A stretch of 64,000 bases of DNA from Chitinophaga sp. S165. Lineage in GTDB: Bacteria > Bacteroidota > Bacteroidia > Chitinophagales > Chitinophagaceae. The stretch covers positions 2,042,991 to 2,106,990 of the forward strand of contig NZ_QGTG01000001.1 of NCBI RefSeq assembly GCF_003182155.1, given 5' to 3'. The position numbers were made by a program, and so were the translations under genes. Of this stretch, positions 1-7,653 are shown one piece after another (the stretch's first letter is position 1; each line of letters starts with the position of its first letter). The notes below the pieces were generated by a model. It was not told the DNA's origin, made no database searches, and was given only the letters and a program-made list of their open reading frames with translations.

Positions 1-900
1 AACTCTCTTGCACTTGGGTTTAGCAAGCATACGACGAATACGATCGGCATTATGGTGCCGGAGTTCATGTCCACTTATTTTCCCTCTGTTATAGTCGGTG
101 TGCAGGATGTGATGCAGGCAGCGGGTTATAACGTGGTGATCTGTCAGCAGAATGAATCTTATGAATCGGAAGTATCGAATATGAAATTGCTCCTCTCCTA
201 TTGTGTGGATGGTATCATTGTATCGCATACCAAAGAGACGCGCAATTTTGATCACTTTACGCTGGCACAACGGAGAGGTGTGCCGTTGGTGTTTTTCAAT
301 CGTGTACCGGATGATATGAACGTGCCGAATGTTGTTGTCAATGACTATGAGGCAGCCTTCCAGGCGGTGGAGCATCTGATCGGGATCGGACGTAAGCGTA
401 TTGCCCATCTCGCCGGACCGGAGTCTCTTGTGAATACACGCTTACGGAGGCAAGGTTATCTTGATGCACTAAAGAAACATGGTATTCCTTACAATCCCGA
501 CCTGGTATTATCGTATGATCTCACAACGGAAAAAGTGAAGATCTACATGAAACATTTCCTCGACCTGGAAACCCCTCCGGATGCATTGTTTGCCATCAAT
601 GACCCTACTGCAATTGCTGCCATGGAAGTGGTGAAAGCGAAGGGGCTACGAATACCGGAAGACATTGCAGTAGTTGGGTTCAGCAATGACTTTTCAGCGC
701 AACTGGTTTATCCCGGACTTACAACAGTTGCCCAACCGACAGCCGATATTGGCCGTACTGCTGCGGAGATGTTGTTAACAGAACTGAAGGCGAAGGTGAA
801 GAATGATTATAGTATCAAGAAAGCACCGACTGTACAGTTACCTACGAAGCTGATCATCAGGGAATCGACGATGGTAAAGGGGAAGGTGAAGAAGCATTGA
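1..900 (+). CDS. LacI-family transcriptional regulator, 5'-truncated by the window edge
   Basis: The reading frame is open from base 1, with no start codon in the window, so the N-terminal DNA-binding domain lies upstream. The visible part begins with the hinge-to-sensor junction (NSLALGFSKHTTNTIGIMVP) typical of LacI repressors. The periplasmic-binding-protein-like sensor follows, with the family motifs LAGP, DALFAINDPTAIAAM and IPEDIAVVGF, and ends near LIIREST plus a short basic tail. About 300 residues are present, which is the full sensor. Such proteins bind an operator and respond to a sugar. The target cannot be named because the neighbouring operon lies outside the window. Family assignment is firm; ligand unknown. 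Confidence 0.93.
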   Translation, partial: NSLALGFSKHTTNTIGIMVPEFMSTYFPSVIVGVQDVMQAAGYNVVICQQNESYESEVSNMKLLLSYCVDGIIVSHTKETRNFDHFTLAQRRGVPLVFFNRVPDDMNVPNVVVNDYEAAFQAVEHLIGIGRKRIAHLAGPESLVNTRLRRQGYLDALKKHGIPYNPDLVLSYDLTTEKVKIYMKHFLDLETPPDALFAINDPTAIAAMEVVKAKGLRIPEDIAVVGFSNDFSAQLVYPGLTTVAQPTADIGRTAAEMLLTELKAKVKNDYSIKKAPTVQLPTKLIIRESTMVKGKVKKH

Positions 901-906
901 AAAATA

Positions 907-1566
907 TTATTCAATTCCATACCGGATGCCCACCTTCCCGAAAAGCGTTTTGATCATATCCAGCTTTTCATCACACATTTCACCAGGGGATATACGCTCA
1001 TCGCTTAACCTTGTTTCCTTACACTCGAAACATAACTCAATAAATGCCAACGCTTTTCCATCATTATCCCGGAATATGATCGCATTGCGAGGACTATAAC
1101 ATTCGTTTGAACGCGAGCTGTATATCGGACCTGCAAAACCGTGATTGTATAAAATATCAGTCAATGTATCTATCTGAGACATTGTTAACGATACAACGTC
1201 CTTAACAGACAGGGGCTTGACTGTCGATATATAGTTTCCCGTCAACGTGTCCAACTCCAGCAAGCCCGGATCACTGCTGTTAAGTTTAATTTCGCCATCC
1301 GCGGTAATCGTCGCCAGGCCGTTTAAATCAAAAGAAATAAACTGCACCACATCTGATGTATTGAAGGGATACCGTTTCATTCTCGACGAGAATGTTTCAT
1401 TTCCGGTTCTCTTAAAGTGATGATTCCGTTTTTCCCGGGCTATTTCCTGCTTGGAAAGCATGCGATCCGGCGGCGGATAGTAGGTCTTTTTTTGGCCGTA
1501 CAGGGTCTGTGCGATGAATAACAAAGGGATACAGGCTAATTGTCTCAGGATCTTCAAGGCTGGCAT
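907..1566 (-). CDS. Secreted protein of unknown function (tandem paralogue 1)
   Basis: 219 residues with an N-terminal signal peptide (CIPLLFIAQTLYGQ, cleavage probably after YGQ). The mature protein is about 190 residues and contains two cysteine-rich spots near its end (SNECYSPRNAIIF and ELCFECKE), then a conserved RLSDERIS segment. It is a clear paralogue of the next gene on the same strand: both share the same signal peptide core, the LTLSQIDTLT-like segment, the PRNAI(I/L)FRD segment and the CFEC motif. I do not recognise a named domain. The stop lies 6 bases from the end of the convergent LacI gene. A role in the envelope or periplasm is inferred only from the signal peptide. Confidence 0.8.
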   Translation of the reverse strand: MPALKILRQLACIPLLFIAQTLYGQKKTYYPPPDRMLSKQEIAREKRNHHFKRTGNETFSSRMKRYPFNTSDVVQFISFDLNGLATITADGEIKLNSSDPGLLELDTLTGNYISTVKPLSVKDVVSLTMSQIDTLTDILYNHGFAGPIYSSRSNECYSPRNAIIFRDNDGKALAFIELCFECKETRLSDERISPGEMCDEKLDMIKTLFGKVGIRYGIE

Positions 1567-1640
1567 TTTAATACCGGCAAGATAGCACTTTGCATCCAGC
1601 TGTCAACTATAAGTAGCCTCAAAAGAATATTATTGTAAGA

Positions 1641-2270
1641 TCACTCCTGGGTTCCATACCTGATCCCTGCTTTTATGAAAAATTGCTTAATCATATTTAA
1701 CTTTTCGCCACACGTATCACCGAGGGATATACGCTTATCACTTAACCTTGTTCCACTACATTCAAAACAGATCTCAATAAACGCCAGCGCCTTGCCATTA
1801 CTATCCCTGAATAATATAGCGTTCCGGGGTATATAGCAGCCGGACTCGCTTTTTGTGGTAATCATTTTTTCTCCGGCGGAGATTCTTGGCACACCATAAT
1901 TGTATAAAATGCCCGTCAAAGTATCGATCTGGGAAAGTGTCAGTGCTTTGCTCTCTTTCATTGTGGTATCGCTGATCGTGTAGTCGGCCTCTATTATCGC
2001 CGGTACAGCGTTCCTTATGACAAACTCACTATCACTGGAAATCTGTACCGACCCTTCAAAAGAAATCAACTGGACTTGCGCTGACCCATTAAAAGGGTAT
2101 TTTTTTATTCTTGCTGCAAAGGAGAGATTAGCGTTTTTCACGCAGACGTCGCCAAACACTACTTTTCGTGGCGGTGGCACAAAAGGCCTGGCAGGCGAAC
2201 GTTTCTGCCCATACAACGTCTGCACAAGGAACAACAAAGAAATAAAGACTAATGGTTTAGGGATATTCAT
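1641..2270 (-). CDS. Secreted protein of unknown function (tandem paralogue 2)
   Basis: 209 residues from the start chosen at 2270, where the signal peptide (MNIPKPLVFISLLFLVQTLYGQ) begins directly. An upstream in-frame ATG at 2318 would add a 16-residue non-signal leader. Aligning the DNA with the neighbouring paralogue shows why starts differ: the ATG used by paralogue 1 corresponds to an ATA here, while the ATG used here corresponds to a TTG there. Shared features are the LTLSQIDTLTGILYN segment, PRNAILFRDSNGKALAF and the CFEC motif. Function unknown. The 74-bp gap between the two genes has no obvious terminator, so they may be co-transcribed. Confidence 0.78.
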   Translation of the reverse strand: MNIPKPLVFISLLFLVQTLYGQKRSPARPFVPPPRKVVFGDVCVKNANLSFAARIKKYPFNGSAQVQLISFEGSVQISSDSEFVIRNAVPAIIEADYTISDTTMKESKALTLSQIDTLTGILYNYGVPRISAGEKMITTKSESGCYIPRNAILFRDSNGKALAFIEICFECSGTRLSDKRISLGDTCGEKLNMIKQFFIKAGIRYGTQE

Positions 2271-2351
2271 TGCCGGTATTTTTATATTACAGGTAAGATA
2301 ATAATTCTCTCCTGGCAATCAACCGCAGTAAAAAATACCCATATTCCAGTA

Positions 2352-2381
2352 TTTGAATTCCTCCGGCATTAACTATCTTTG
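2352..2381 (+). promoter_or_regulatory. Bacteroidota-type promoter for the lipoprotein/DUF4836-like operon
   Basis: A perfect TAnnTTTG -7 box (TATCTTTG, 2374-2381) is preceded, after 18 bases, by a TTTG -33 element (2352-2355). Transcription would begin near 2386-2388, which makes the ATG at 2398 a better start than those at 2353 or 2386. Confidence 0.6.
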
Positions 2382-2397
2382 CCATATGTTTAGAAGA

Positions 2398-3063
2398 ATG
2401 CGTTTTATTGCCCCGCTGTTTGTTCTCTCCGTTCTATTGTCATCCTGTTTCGAGATCATCGAAGATGTTACGGTAAAGAAAGACGGTACCGGAACTATGA
2501 AGTTGACCGTCAATTTCAGTCAGAGCAAAACAAAGATCGGGGCAATGATGCTGATGGACAGCATTCGTGGATTTAAGGTTCCCGGCCGTAATGAAATAGA
2601 AGACCAGGTAGAACAAGCAGCTGCCCGGCTCAAAACTGTCAAGGGAATATCTAACGTAAGCCATACCATTGATTTCACCAACTTCATTGCCAGCGTCAAC
2701 TTTTCCTTCAGGAATGTATCGGATGTGAACAATATGGTGAAGGAGCTGCTGGATGAGTATAACGTTAAGACCAAAATTCCCTTTGCCTATCGTTATGACC
2801 GGGAAGGTGCAAAGTTTGCCAGGGAATATACCCCCTCTGCAGACGCCCGAGCGGAGTTTAATAAACTGGCAGAAAAGGACAAGGAAATTTTCCGGTCAGC
2901 CGCCTACATCGGCATTTTAAGGTTTGAGAATACCATCAGCAGTTTTAGTAACAAGGGAGCAAAGATGTCTAAAAATCAACTGGCCATCATGCAACGTCTC
3001 CCATTGGCTGACCTGGTCAGCGGAAAAGCGGACATATCTAATCAAATACAATTATCTCGATAG
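2398..3063 (+). CDS. Predicted lipoprotein of unknown function
   Basis: 221 residues. The N-terminus MRFIAPLFVLSVLLSSCFE is a lipoprotein signal with lipobox LSSC, so the mature protein should be lipid-anchored. Immediately after comes an IIEDVTVKKDGTGTMKLTVNF segment, a beta-strand pattern seen in many Bacteroidota surface/periplasmic lipoproteins. A central helical part and an acidic segment (about residues 150-180) follow. The start at 2398 was chosen because the upstream promoter places transcription start near 2387; 2386 is the alternative. The next gene starts one base after this stop, so the two form an operon and probably act together in the envelope. No named domain is certain. Confidence 0.75.
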   Translation: MRFIAPLFVLSVLLSSCFEIIEDVTVKKDGTGTMKLTVNFSQSKTKIGAMMLMDSIRGFKVPGRNEIEDQVEQAAARLKTVKGISNVSHTIDFTNFIASVNFSFRNVSDVNNMVKELLDEYNVKTKIPFAYRYDREGAKFAREYTPSADARAEFNKLAEKDKEIFRSAAYIGILRFENTISSFSNKGAKMSKNQLAIMQRLPLADLVSGKADISNQIQLSR

Positions 3064-3064
3064 C

Positions 3065-5008
3065 ATGAAACGAATCTTACAATTGGTAGCCCTGGTATCC
3101 TTTACCAGTTCTGCCGCCACAGCGCAGGACCTTGCCTATAAGATCCCCGAAAAGGCTTTCTCTGTAGTGTCAATAAAAAGCAATCAGCTGTTCCAACTGT
3201 GCCCCGCCAACGAATTTAACAACAGTACTTTGGGAAAGAAATTCCTGGAGAAATTATCTGAAACAGCCAATGAAAACTACAAAAGCATAGAAGAGCTGGG
3301 ACTGAACCTCTCTGCCAATGCTTATTATTACTACCAGGTAACTGACAGTATCAATCATCACGGGCTGATCATCCCCCTTACGGATGCCAGTAAGATCAAT
3401 GCCCTGTTCAGGAAACATGCTGACAGCATCCAGCACATAAACGGCATCAGTGTGTTGCAACGCCCTGACCAGAAAACAGTGATCGCCTGGAACAACCAGA
3501 TGTTGTACCTCACCTATGGTTCACTTAACAGCTACTTCTTCTCTGACTCGGCCCATGCTGCCAAATATGGCAGTATAGGAACTGTATACGACGACTATTC
3601 CTACAACGATGTGGCTGTTGACACCGTGGCTGCTGCTACTGTTGAGGAAGAAGTATTGGCTGACAGCGTAGTAGTCGAAGCGCCGGTTGTTGAAGCCCCT
3701 GTTGTTGTTGAAGCCCCGGTTGTGGAGGCCCCGGTAGAAGCCCTGCCACCGGCATTACCTGAAGACTCCACAGCGGTGGTATTTGACTACGGCGCTGACG
3801 AAGGAGTACCTGCTGAAGATCTTCAAGCACGTGAGGAACGAAAAAGAAACAGGGACAGTCTCACCATTTCCTGGCTCACATTATCCACCCAGGAGATCTT
3901 TAATAAAAGCAGCTCCGCCCCTTCCATTCTGAACAATCCCGGCTACCTGCGCAGTGCAGATAACAATGCCATCGCCTCTTTCTGGATGGCCGATATACAA
4001 AGCGTTTACAGCACCTTCTTTCCTTACAAATATTTCATGAAGTACGGCGGTAACTTCCTGCGCGGCTACGGCAACGTGAACGCCAGACTGTATATGGATA
4101 AAGAGAAGATCCGCATGACAGGTGAAATGGGTCTGAATGCGGAGAAAGCGGCCTCTTTCGCGAAGATCTATGACCACAAGCTCAACAAGAAATTCTTCAA
4201 ATACATTAAAGGTGATAGCCTGATCGGCTTTATGAGTTATGCCTTTAACACTGAGGCCTATATGTACGAGATGCCTAAATTAATGGGCGGCGCTTACAGT
4301 TACAGATACGAAGAAGAAATGGCTCTTGTAAGCGATCTTATTACTGTAATGCTGGACGAAAAAGCAATTGCCAAAGTTATTAAAGGCGATGCTCTTTTCC
4401 TCCTTACCAATCTCCGTGAGCGCCAGGTAACCTACCAGTCATATGAATACAACGAAGAGACATTTGAGTACAAGGATACCGTGAAGACAAAAACCGAAAC
4501 ACTGCCCGATTTTCTCATTATGTTTTCTTCTGACGATCCCCAGCTGATAGAAAGACTGTTGCAATACGGTATCAGGAAAGGAAAGATCGTGCTCGGAAAC
4601 GGCATTTACAGTATCGAGCAATCACGAAAGAATCCCTTCAATCTGCACCTGCTCATCAAAGACGGTATTGTGTTCATCAGCTCTTCCCTCCAGGACATCA
4701 CTCAGATCCAGGATGGCTCATTCAAAGGCAATGTTGACAAACAACACAAAGAGCTGCTGACCCAAAACAACTTTACCATGTTCTTTAGTCCTAAGAGCCT
4801 GGGAGCTAAAATTCCTGTACGCGAGCTGGGCGAAGCCGGCGACAAAATAACTAAGCTCCTCGGCGGTGCAGGGAACGTATACATCACTTCCGCAGCCGGC
4901 AAAGACGGATACATCTCCATGGATATGACCGCCGATGTACCGAAGGAAAAGGAAAATGCGCTGAAGTATTTCCTGGACCTCGTGGAGGATATGGCGCATC
5001 TGAAATAG
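3065..5008 (+). CDS. Exported DUF4836-like protein with Val-Glu-Ala-Pro repeats
   Basis: 647 residues from the ATG at 3065, which gives a clean signal peptide (MKRILQLVALVSFTSSAATA). The frame remains open upstream into the lipoprotein gene, but that extension carries no signal and overlaps the neighbour. The start of the mature protein (YKIPEKAFSVVSIKSNQLF) resembles the Bacteroidota DUF4836 family. Residues about 202-227 are a low-complexity run of repeated VVEAP units, acidic and proline-rich, followed by an acidic stretch and a charged helix (REERKRNRDS); this looks like a flexible linker between two halves. A long C-terminal domain follows. Function unknown; the operon with the preceding lipoprotein suggests an envelope role. 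A terminator lies 100 bases downstream. Confidence 0.78.
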   Translation: MKRILQLVALVSFTSSAATAQDLAYKIPEKAFSVVSIKSNQLFQLCPANEFNNSTLGKKFLEKLSETANENYKSIEELGLNLSANAYYYYQVTDSINHHGLIIPLTDASKINALFRKHADSIQHINGISVLQRPDQKTVIAWNNQMLYLTYGSLNSYFFSDSAHAAKYGSIGTVYDDYSYNDVAVDTVAAATVEEEVLADSVVVEAPVVEAPVVVEAPVVEAPVEALPPALPEDSTAVVFDYGADEGVPAEDLQAREERKRNRDSLTISWLTLSTQEIFNKSSSAPSILNNPGYLRSADNNAIASFWMADIQSVYSTFFPYKYFMKYGGNFLRGYGNVNARLYMDKEKIRMTGEMGLNAEKAASFAKIYDHKLNKKFFKYIKGDSLIGFMSYAFNTEAYMYEMPKLMGGAYSYRYEEEMALVSDLITVMLDEKAIAKVIKGDALFLLTNLRERQVTYQSYEYNEETFEYKDTVKTKTETLPDFLIMFSSDDPQLIERLLQYGIRKGKIVLGNGIYSIEQSRKNPFNLHLLIKDGIVFISSSLQDITQIQDGSFKGNVDKQHKELLTQNNFTMFFSPKSLGAKIPVRELGEAGDKITKLLGGAGNVYITSAAGKDGYISMDMTADVPKEKENALKYFLDLVEDMAHLK

Positions 5009-5107
5009 TGCAGCCCTGCGATCAGCACGCTAAACATATAAAGCAATAAAAAGTAAATTCCATTCATATCTTCTGATTTAAAGGGTTTATAAAATATTGT
5101 TTCATTC

Positions 5108-5151
5108 ATGCCTTTGGGAAAGTGGAAAGCCATGCTCCCAAAGGCATTTTT
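5108..5151 (+). terminator. Intrinsic terminator of the lipoprotein/DUF4836-like operon
   Basis: Perfect 12-bp stem ATGCCTTTGGGA (5108-5119) with TCCCAAAGGCAT (5136-5147), 16-base loop, followed by a run of T. Confidence 0.8.
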
Positions 5152-5214
5152 CATTTCTGGCAACATCAGTAATGCAATGTTAGGAAAGATTTCAAATCGA
5201 TTCCGACCAATGTA

Positions 5215-5270
5215 TACAGGACGCAAAATCATGTATACAGGACGCAAAAATGAGGGTACAGGACGCAAAA
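5215..5270 (+). repeat. Three 14-bp direct repeats at 21-bp period
   Basis: TACAGGACGCAAAA occurs exactly at 5215-5228, 5236-5249 and 5257-5270. The first two copies are preceded by ATGTA, the third by GAGGG. A 21-bp period is two DNA turns, so the three copies face the same side of the helix. This is the arrangement of an iteron-like binding array, for example for a dimeric or LytTR-type regulator; the binder is unknown. Confidence 0.75.
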
Positions 5271-5360
5271 CGCTGCACATGAACTTTTGATGATATTACC
5301 AATGTCCGCTAGTTCAAGGACCCATTTCACCTTCATTCTTCCTGGGTTTAGGTTCCGATC

Positions 5361-5450
5361 ATACAAGGATTATACAAGGCTTATCTTACGTTCATCTTAC
5401 GTCTTTGAACGTAAGATGAACGTAAGATAAGCCTTGTATAATCCTTGTAT
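5361..5450. repeat. Perfect 42-bp inverted repeat (palindromic element)
   Basis: Left arm 5361-5402 and right arm 5409-5450 are exact reverse complements; the loop is CTTTGA. Each arm is built of two tandem near-copies of TATACAAGG and two of TTATCTTACG/TTCATCTTACG, so the element is a palindrome of short direct repeats. The stem is much longer than a normal terminator and has no T-run. It may be a mobile palindromic repeat or a structured RNA upstream of the sigma factor gene. Confidence 0.85.
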
Positions 5451-5656
5451 AGTCCTGATTCATTGGAAATTAACAGCTACTATAAGCCGGAAAAACCCTG
5501 CATAGCAGCCAGGTCGAAATGCCAACTTTATCGGGACTAAAATTATCCCTTGTCAACCAAAAGCAGGTCTGACATATAGTTCATATTCGCATAGTACCCC
5601 CCGCCTCTATTAACCAAAACTTTTGTATTTTCCACCTCGTAGGGGAACAACTAAGC

Positions 5657-6250
5657 ATGCACGCTCACACATATAGCGATAAAGAATTATTCCGGTTAAT
5701 CTCGGAAGGCGACGAAAATGCCTTCCGGCAGCTGTTCCATATATACGTACCCCAATTGCAGCCATTAGCCCGGCATATCACCAAAACCGATGCGGTAGCA
5801 GAAGATATCATCCAGGAAACATTTCTGAAATTATGGATCAGCCGGGATAAACTACCGGAGATAGAAAATCCCCGTTCCTGGCTATTAAAGATCGTTTTTC
5901 ACCAGTCGTTCAGTTACCTGCGGCGGCAGGCGGTGCATGATAAGGCAATGGGCATACTTGGGGCCGGAGAGGCGGGACAGGATCTTTTCACGCCTGAGAT
6001 CAATCTGGCCTATACAACAATGGTAAAGCTGATCGGCGACGCTGTACAGCAACTTCCTCCGCAGGCAAAGCGCATTTACCAGATGAGCCGGGAAAAGGGC
6101 ATGAAGATCCCGGAAATAGCGTCAGCACTGGCACTTTCTCCCAGCACGGTAAAGAACTCACTCGTCAGGTCCCTGCAAACAATCAGGAATTACCTGCAAC
6201 AGGCAGGGCACCTGCTTCCTTTCCTGCTGTTATGGTTGCTTGAATTATAA
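5657..6250 (+). CDS. ECF RNA polymerase sigma factor (Bacteroidota sigma-70 family)
   Basis: 197 residues. Region 2 spans about residues 25-92, with the core-binding and promoter-melting pattern AEDIIQETFLKLW and the ENPRSWLLKIV segment. Region 4 spans about 125-180, with the helix-turn-helix MKIPEIASALALSPSTVKNSLVRSL. The C-terminus ends in a hydrophobic run (HLLPFLLLWLLEL), common in this subfamily when it is paired with FecR. The FecR-like anti-sigma gene follows 143 bases downstream, then SusC, SusD and a glucanase. The factor is therefore inferred to switch on this polysaccharide locus when the outer-membrane receptor is occupied. Confidence 0.95.
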   Translation: MHAHTYSDKELFRLISEGDENAFRQLFHIYVPQLQPLARHITKTDAVAEDIIQETFLKLWISRDKLPEIENPRSWLLKIVFHQSFSYLRRQAVHDKAMGILGAGEAGQDLFTPEINLAYTTMVKLIGDAVQQLPPQAKRIYQMSREKGMKIPEIASALALSPSTVKNSLVRSLQTIRNYLQQAGHLLPFLLLWLLEL

Positions 6251-6393
6251 GCACTTGTAATTATTTTAATTTTTTTTCACTTCCGATAGGTCCTTTTCTT
6301 TCCCTTATGCGTCTGTTGTAATGAAGGCCAGTTGTTCCGGGGGGAACAAAGACCACGTTAGAAGAAACAAACCACGTTTAAAACTGATTTTCA

Positions 6394-7566
6394 GTGAATG
6401 ACCGTCTATCATACCTGATAAACCAGGTGTTACATCATTCCGCTACCGAAGCAGAATGGAAAGAGCTGTCCGAACTGCTGGATGCAGACGGTGACGGTCT
6501 CATTTCCAACCGCATAGAGGCGCTATTAAAACAGGATATTAAAGGCGGTAATACGCCTCATGACCATCAATACTGGGACACGGTAGCCGACAGGATCTTA
6601 GGGGCTGATAAGCCAGCGGAAATGCCATTAAAGGCCATTCGCGGTAACGGCAGATGGCGCTGGGGCGTCGCTGCCTGTATTGCACTGCTGTTACTGTCCG
6701 GGAGTACCTGGTACATCATGCAACGTAAGATCATCGCACCTATTACCCGCATTGAGCAGGAGCAACCGGACGTCCCTGCCGGTACCAACAGGGCTTCGCT
6801 TATACTGGCAGATGGTACCGAGATCCCCCTGGATAGCTCCATTAACCACTCATTGGCGCAGCAAGGCAACACCCTTATCAGTAAACCCGGTAACGGCCGG
6901 CTGGCTTATCAGTCAGGGTCTGTCCTATCCCGAGACATCCCTTCCTATAACACCCTGCGTACTCCCAAAGGCGGCCAGTTCCAGGTACAACTGCCTGATG
7001 GCAGCAACGTGTGGTTAAACGCCTCCAGCAGCCTGCGCTACCCTGTCGCCTTCACCGGCGACACAAGAACGGTGGAACTGAACGGGGAAGCCTACTTCGA
7101 AGTTGCTCCCGATGCAGCGCAGCCATTTATTGTGAAAGCCGCACATACCGACGTACAGGTACTCGGCACACAGTTTAACATGATGGCCTATGATGACGAA
7201 ACAAGTGTGAAAACCACCCTGCTCACCGGTGCTGTAAAAGTCAATAACAGGCGATTGTATCCCGGACAGGGCGCCATTACCAACAGGCAAAGCGGACAGC
7301 TCTCCGTACAGGAACATGTCAATACAGAAGCTGTCATTGCCTGGAAGAACGGCCTTATGCAACTGGAAGGAGAAGACATTCATGTCGTGATGCGGCTCAT
7401 TGCCCGCTGGTATGATGTCACCGTAGTTTATAATGCACCCGTTAACGCGCACTTCAGAGGCATCATTCCCAGGAATGTACCGCTGTCGCAGGTGTTAAAG
7501 ATGCTGGAAATGACAGATGAAGTACACTTTAGCGTAAAAGACAAACAGATCATCGTTTCACCGTAG
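6394..7566 (+). CDS. FecR-family anti-sigma factor
   Basis: 390 residues, starting at a GTG codon at 6394 (no better ATG nearby). The N-terminal ~85 residues are the cytoplasmic sigma-binding part. A single membrane helix covers residues about 90-109 (WGVAACIALLLLSGSTWYIM). The periplasmic FecR domain follows (TPKGGQFQVQLPDGSNVWLN, then GEAYFEVAPDAAQPFIVKA, and VQVLGTQFNMMAYDD), and a C-terminal DUF4974-type domain ends the protein. In this family the periplasmic part contacts the STN domain of the TonB-dependent receptor, and the cytoplasmic part holds the sigma factor. The neighbours on both sides, an ECF sigma factor and an STN-bearing SusC, fit that chain. Confidence 0.95.
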   Translation: MNDRLSYLINQVLHHSATEAEWKELSELLDADGDGLISNRIEALLKQDIKGGNTPHDHQYWDTVADRILGADKPAEMPLKAIRGNGRWRWGVAACIALLLLSGSTWYIMQRKIIAPITRIEQEQPDVPAGTNRASLILADGTEIPLDSSINHSLAQQGNTLISKPGNGRLAYQSGSVLSRDIPSYNTLRTPKGGQFQVQLPDGSNVWLNASSSLRYPVAFTGDTRTVELNGEAYFEVAPDAAQPFIVKAAHTDVQVLGTQFNMMAYDDETSVKTTLLTGAVKVNNRRLYPGQGAITNRQSGQLSVQEHVNTEAVIAWKNGLMQLEGEDIHVVMRLIARWYDVTVVYNAPVNAHFRGIIPRNVPLSQVLKMLEMTDEVHFSVKDKQIIVSP

Positions 7567-7653
7567 CATCCACTTTGTCAAAAACAATAGTATGAGTCCC
7601 TGAGATCCTTTACCCGGCGACTATTTCTTTACTTTTATAAACCATACGACCGT

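Larger units (their letters stand above)
5009..5656. other. Gene-free 648-bp intergenic region with three structured elements
   Basis: No convincing gene is present. The region holds, in order, a strong intrinsic terminator for the upstream operon (5108-5151), three direct repeats of TACAGGACGCAAAA spaced 21 bp (5215-5270), and a perfect 42-bp inverted repeat with a 6-base loop (5361-5450). The remaining 200 bases before the sigma factor gene contain no box I can call. A 60-residue ORF over the repeats (5108-5290) is merely their translation. Confidence 0.7.

Noticed and set aside
2924-3064. 47-codon upstream extension of the DUF4836-like ORF
   Set aside because: It overlaps the lipoprotein gene and would place the signal peptide inside the protein; the ATG at 3065 is right.
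5108-5290. 60-residue ORF with repeated MYTGRK
   Set aside because: It is only the translation of the terminator and the three 21-bp-spaced repeats; no start signal and no similarity.
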